This document shows, piece after piece, positions 4,941-6,126 of a DNA stretch of 6,126 nucleotides (position 1 is its first letter; each line of letters opens with the position of its first letter). Where the stretch lies: contig CAMENQ010000156.1 of assembly GCA_945928585.1 (NCBI GenBank), forward strand, positions 1 to 6,126, given 5' to 3'. The position numbers were made by a program, and so were the translations under genes. Under the pieces are notes generated by a model. The model searched no databases and was not told the DNA's origin. It worked only from the letters and a program-made list of their open reading frames with translations. The DNA is from an uncultured Roseburia sp. Its GTDB lineage: Bacteria; Bacillota; Clostridia; Lachnospirales; Lachnospiraceae.

Positions 4941-5861
4941 ATGATAAACAAATTAGTAGAAAAAATCAAGAAACTTAATGCACCTATAGTAGTAGGACTT
5001 GACCCTATGTTAAGCTATGTGCCGGAACACATACAGAAAAAGGCATTTGAGGAGTTCGGAGAGACACTTGAGGGTGCAGGTGAAGCTATATGGCAGTTTA
5101 ACAAAGCTATAGTAGATGCCACATATGACCTTATTCCAGCGGTTAAACCACAGATAGCCATGTATGAGCAGTTTGGCATAGAAGGCTTAAAGGCGTTTAA
5201 AAAGACAGTAGATTACTGTAAATCTAAGGACTTAGTAGTTATAGGAGATATAAAAAGAGGCGACATAGGCTCAACATCCGGTGCATATGCTGCAGGCCAT
5301 GTAGGAAGAGTACAGGTAGGTTCTAAGACATATGTTCCTTTTGACGAGGATTTTGTGACGGTGAATCCATACCTTGGAACAGACGGAGTAAAGCCTTTTA
5401 TAGATGTATGTAAGGAAGAAAATAAAGGTATATTTGTACTTGTAAAAACCTCAAACAAATCAAGCGGGGAATTTCAGGACAGACTTATAGATGGAAAGCC
5501 GCTTTATGAAATCGTTGGCGAACATGTAGCAAAGTGGGGCGAGGAGCATATGGGTGACAGCTACAGTTATGTGGGAGCCGTAGTTGGAGCTACTTATCCT
5601 GAGATGGGTAAGGTGCTTAGAAAGATTATGCCAAAGACATATATTCTTGTGCCGGGATATGGTGCTCAGGGAGGAAAGGCATCAGACCTTAAGCCATACT
5701 TTAATGAAGATGGACTTGGAGCCATTGTAAATTCATCAAGAGGTATTATAGCTGCCTATAAGCAGGAAAAATATGCAAAATTCGGAGCAGAAGGCTTTGC
5801 TGAAGCGTCAAGACAGGCAGTCATAGATATGATAGAGGATATTACCTCAAATGTATATTAA
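4941..5861 (+). CDS. pyrF: Orotidine 5'-phosphate decarboxylase (long, type 2 form)
   Basis: The enzyme decarboxylates OMP to UMP, the last step of de novo pyrimidine synthesis. The 306 residues fit the long bacterial class rather than the ~240-residue E. coli/Bacillus type. Seen in the sequence: VVGLDPML (17-24, D21), VKPQIAMYEQFG (68-79, K69), the catalytic GDIKRGDIGST (102-112, D103, K105, D108), TVNPYLGTDG (140-149), FVLVKTSN (165-172), VGAVVGATYPEM (211-222), LVPGYGAQGG (236-245) and VNSSRGI (263-269, phosphate-binding R267). The start at 4941 has AGAGGA at 4931-4936. The 92-bp gap from pyrC is very A/T-rich with no convincing promoter, so co-transcription is likely. The C-terminal EDITSNVY and the double stop TAATAA are the first unit of a tandem repeat that continues downstream. 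Confidence 0.97.
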   Translation: MINKLVEKIKKLNAPIVVGLDPMLSYVPEHIQKKAFEEFGETLEGAGEAIWQFNKAIVDATYDLIPAVKPQIAMYEQFGIEGLKAFKKTVDYCKSKDLVVIGDIKRGDIGSTSGAYAAGHVGRVQVGSKTYVPFDEDFVTVNPYLGTDGVKPFIDVCKEENKGIFVLVKTSNKSSGEFQDRLIDGKPLYEIVGEHVAKWGEEHMGDSYSYVGAVVGATYPEMGKVLRKIMPKTYILVPGYGAQGGKASDLKPYFNEDGLGAIVNSSRGIIAAYKQEKYAKFGAEGFAEASRQAVIDMIEDITSNVY

Positions 5862-6014
5862 TAAAGAACAGTATATATGACAGGGGATATTATCTCAAAT
5901 GTGTATTGATAAAGAACAGTATATATGACAGGGGATATTATCTCAAATGTGTTTTAATAAAGAACTGTATATATAATAATAGAGGATATTACTTCTAATG
6001 TGATTTAATAAAGA
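5835..6014 (+). repeat. ~48-bp tandem repeat copying the pyrF 3' end (about 3.7 units)
   Basis: The units start at 5835, 5883, 5931 and 5982, with lengths 48, 48, 51 and about 33 bp (the last incomplete). Units 1 and 2 differ at 4 of 48 positions and units 2 and 3 at 5 of 48; unit 4 is more diverged. Unit 1 includes the last eight codons and the stop of pyrF. Because 48 and 51 are multiples of three, each later unit repeats the tail in the same frame: GDIISNVY, GDIISNVF and EDITSNVI, each followed by two stop codons (TAATAA or TGATAA). Units 2 and 3 follow an ATG (giving MTGDIISNV...) but lack a clear ribosome binding site, so I do not call them genes. The array fills nearly all of the pyrF-pyrK gap. 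Replication slippage or recombination between pyrF alleles could have made it. Confidence 0.93.
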
Positions 6015-6035
6015 TATTATACGAGAGGAAATCAT

Positions 6036-6126
6036 ATGAAACATAAAGAAAACGTAAAAGTTATATCTCAGGAAAGATTAGCTGACGGAGTATACAGTAT
6101 GTGGCTTCAGACTGCAGACATAGCAA
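6036..6126 (+). CDS. pyrK: Dihydroorotate dehydrogenase B electron-transfer subunit, 3'-truncated by the window edge
   Basis: Only the first 30 codons are present. The N-terminus, with VKVISQERLADGVYSMWLQT at residues 7-26, has the form of PyrK, the FAD and iron-sulfur subunit that passes electrons from PyrD1B to NAD: a first strand ending in a basic residue, a short helix or turn, then a strand of the Y-x-M-x-L type. The FAD- and cluster-binding motifs would lie outside the window. GAGAGGA (6023-6029) 6 nt before the ATG fixes the start. It sits 174 bp after pyrF, the gap being taken up by the tandem repeat; the usual clostridial order pyrF-pyrK-pyrD supports the call. The N-terminus alone is weak evidence, so position and similarity together carry the assignment. 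Confidence 0.85.
   Translation, partial: MKHKENVKVISQERLADGVYSMWLQTADIA

Noticed and set aside
5835..6014. A CRISPR array
   Set aside because: The repeat is continuous, with no unique spacers between units, and the units copy the pyrF end.

Overview
The window looks like a chromosomal stretch of a low-GC, Gram-positive anaerobe of the Clostridia, most likely a Lachnospiraceae-type gut bacterium. This rests on the strongly A/T-biased codons (ATA, AGA, GGA), AGGAGG-like ribosome binding sites, the NiaR-type NAD repressor, and a pyrF of the long (~300-residue) class followed by pyrK. The genus call is an inference from style and was not checked against any database.

Layout: (1) Positions 1-2779 form an NAD block on the + strand. 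It holds the 3' two-thirds or more of nadB (L-aspartate oxidase, start outside the window), a 221-bp gap with an unusual GC-rich foldable island, nadC (quinolinate phosphoribosyltransferase) and niaR (niacin-responsive repressor with a 3H domain). NadB oxidises aspartate and NadC turns quinolinate plus PRPP into nicotinate mononucleotide. NiaR would shut such genes down when niacin is available. (2) Positions 2780-3060 hold a convergent - strand tRNA-Gly(GCC) gene with a near-consensus promoter, an A/T-tract upstream element and a clean intrinsic terminator. Beyond that terminator lies a 19-bp imperfect copy of the tRNA's own 3' end. (3) Positions 3061-6126 form a pyrimidine block on the + strand. 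It has a strong promoter with an inverted repeat over its -35 element, then a small Nudix-fold protein whose catalytic box is badly degraded, pyrC (dihydroorotase, GTG start), pyrF (OMP decarboxylase) and the first 30 codons of pyrK (electron-transfer subunit of dihydroorotate dehydrogenase B). pyrD and other pyr genes probably follow outside the window.

Both blocks draw on the same precursors, aspartate and PRPP, but nothing in the sequence shows shared control. Most genes are ordinary biosynthetic ones. The parts worth a second look are the apparently catalytically dead Nudix protein leading the pyr operon, a ~48-bp tandem repeat that replicates the pyrF C-terminus and its double stop codons about four times before pyrK, the tRNA 3'-end remnant, and the GC-rich element between nadB and nadC. 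I see no CRISPR array, transposase, phage gene or defence system.
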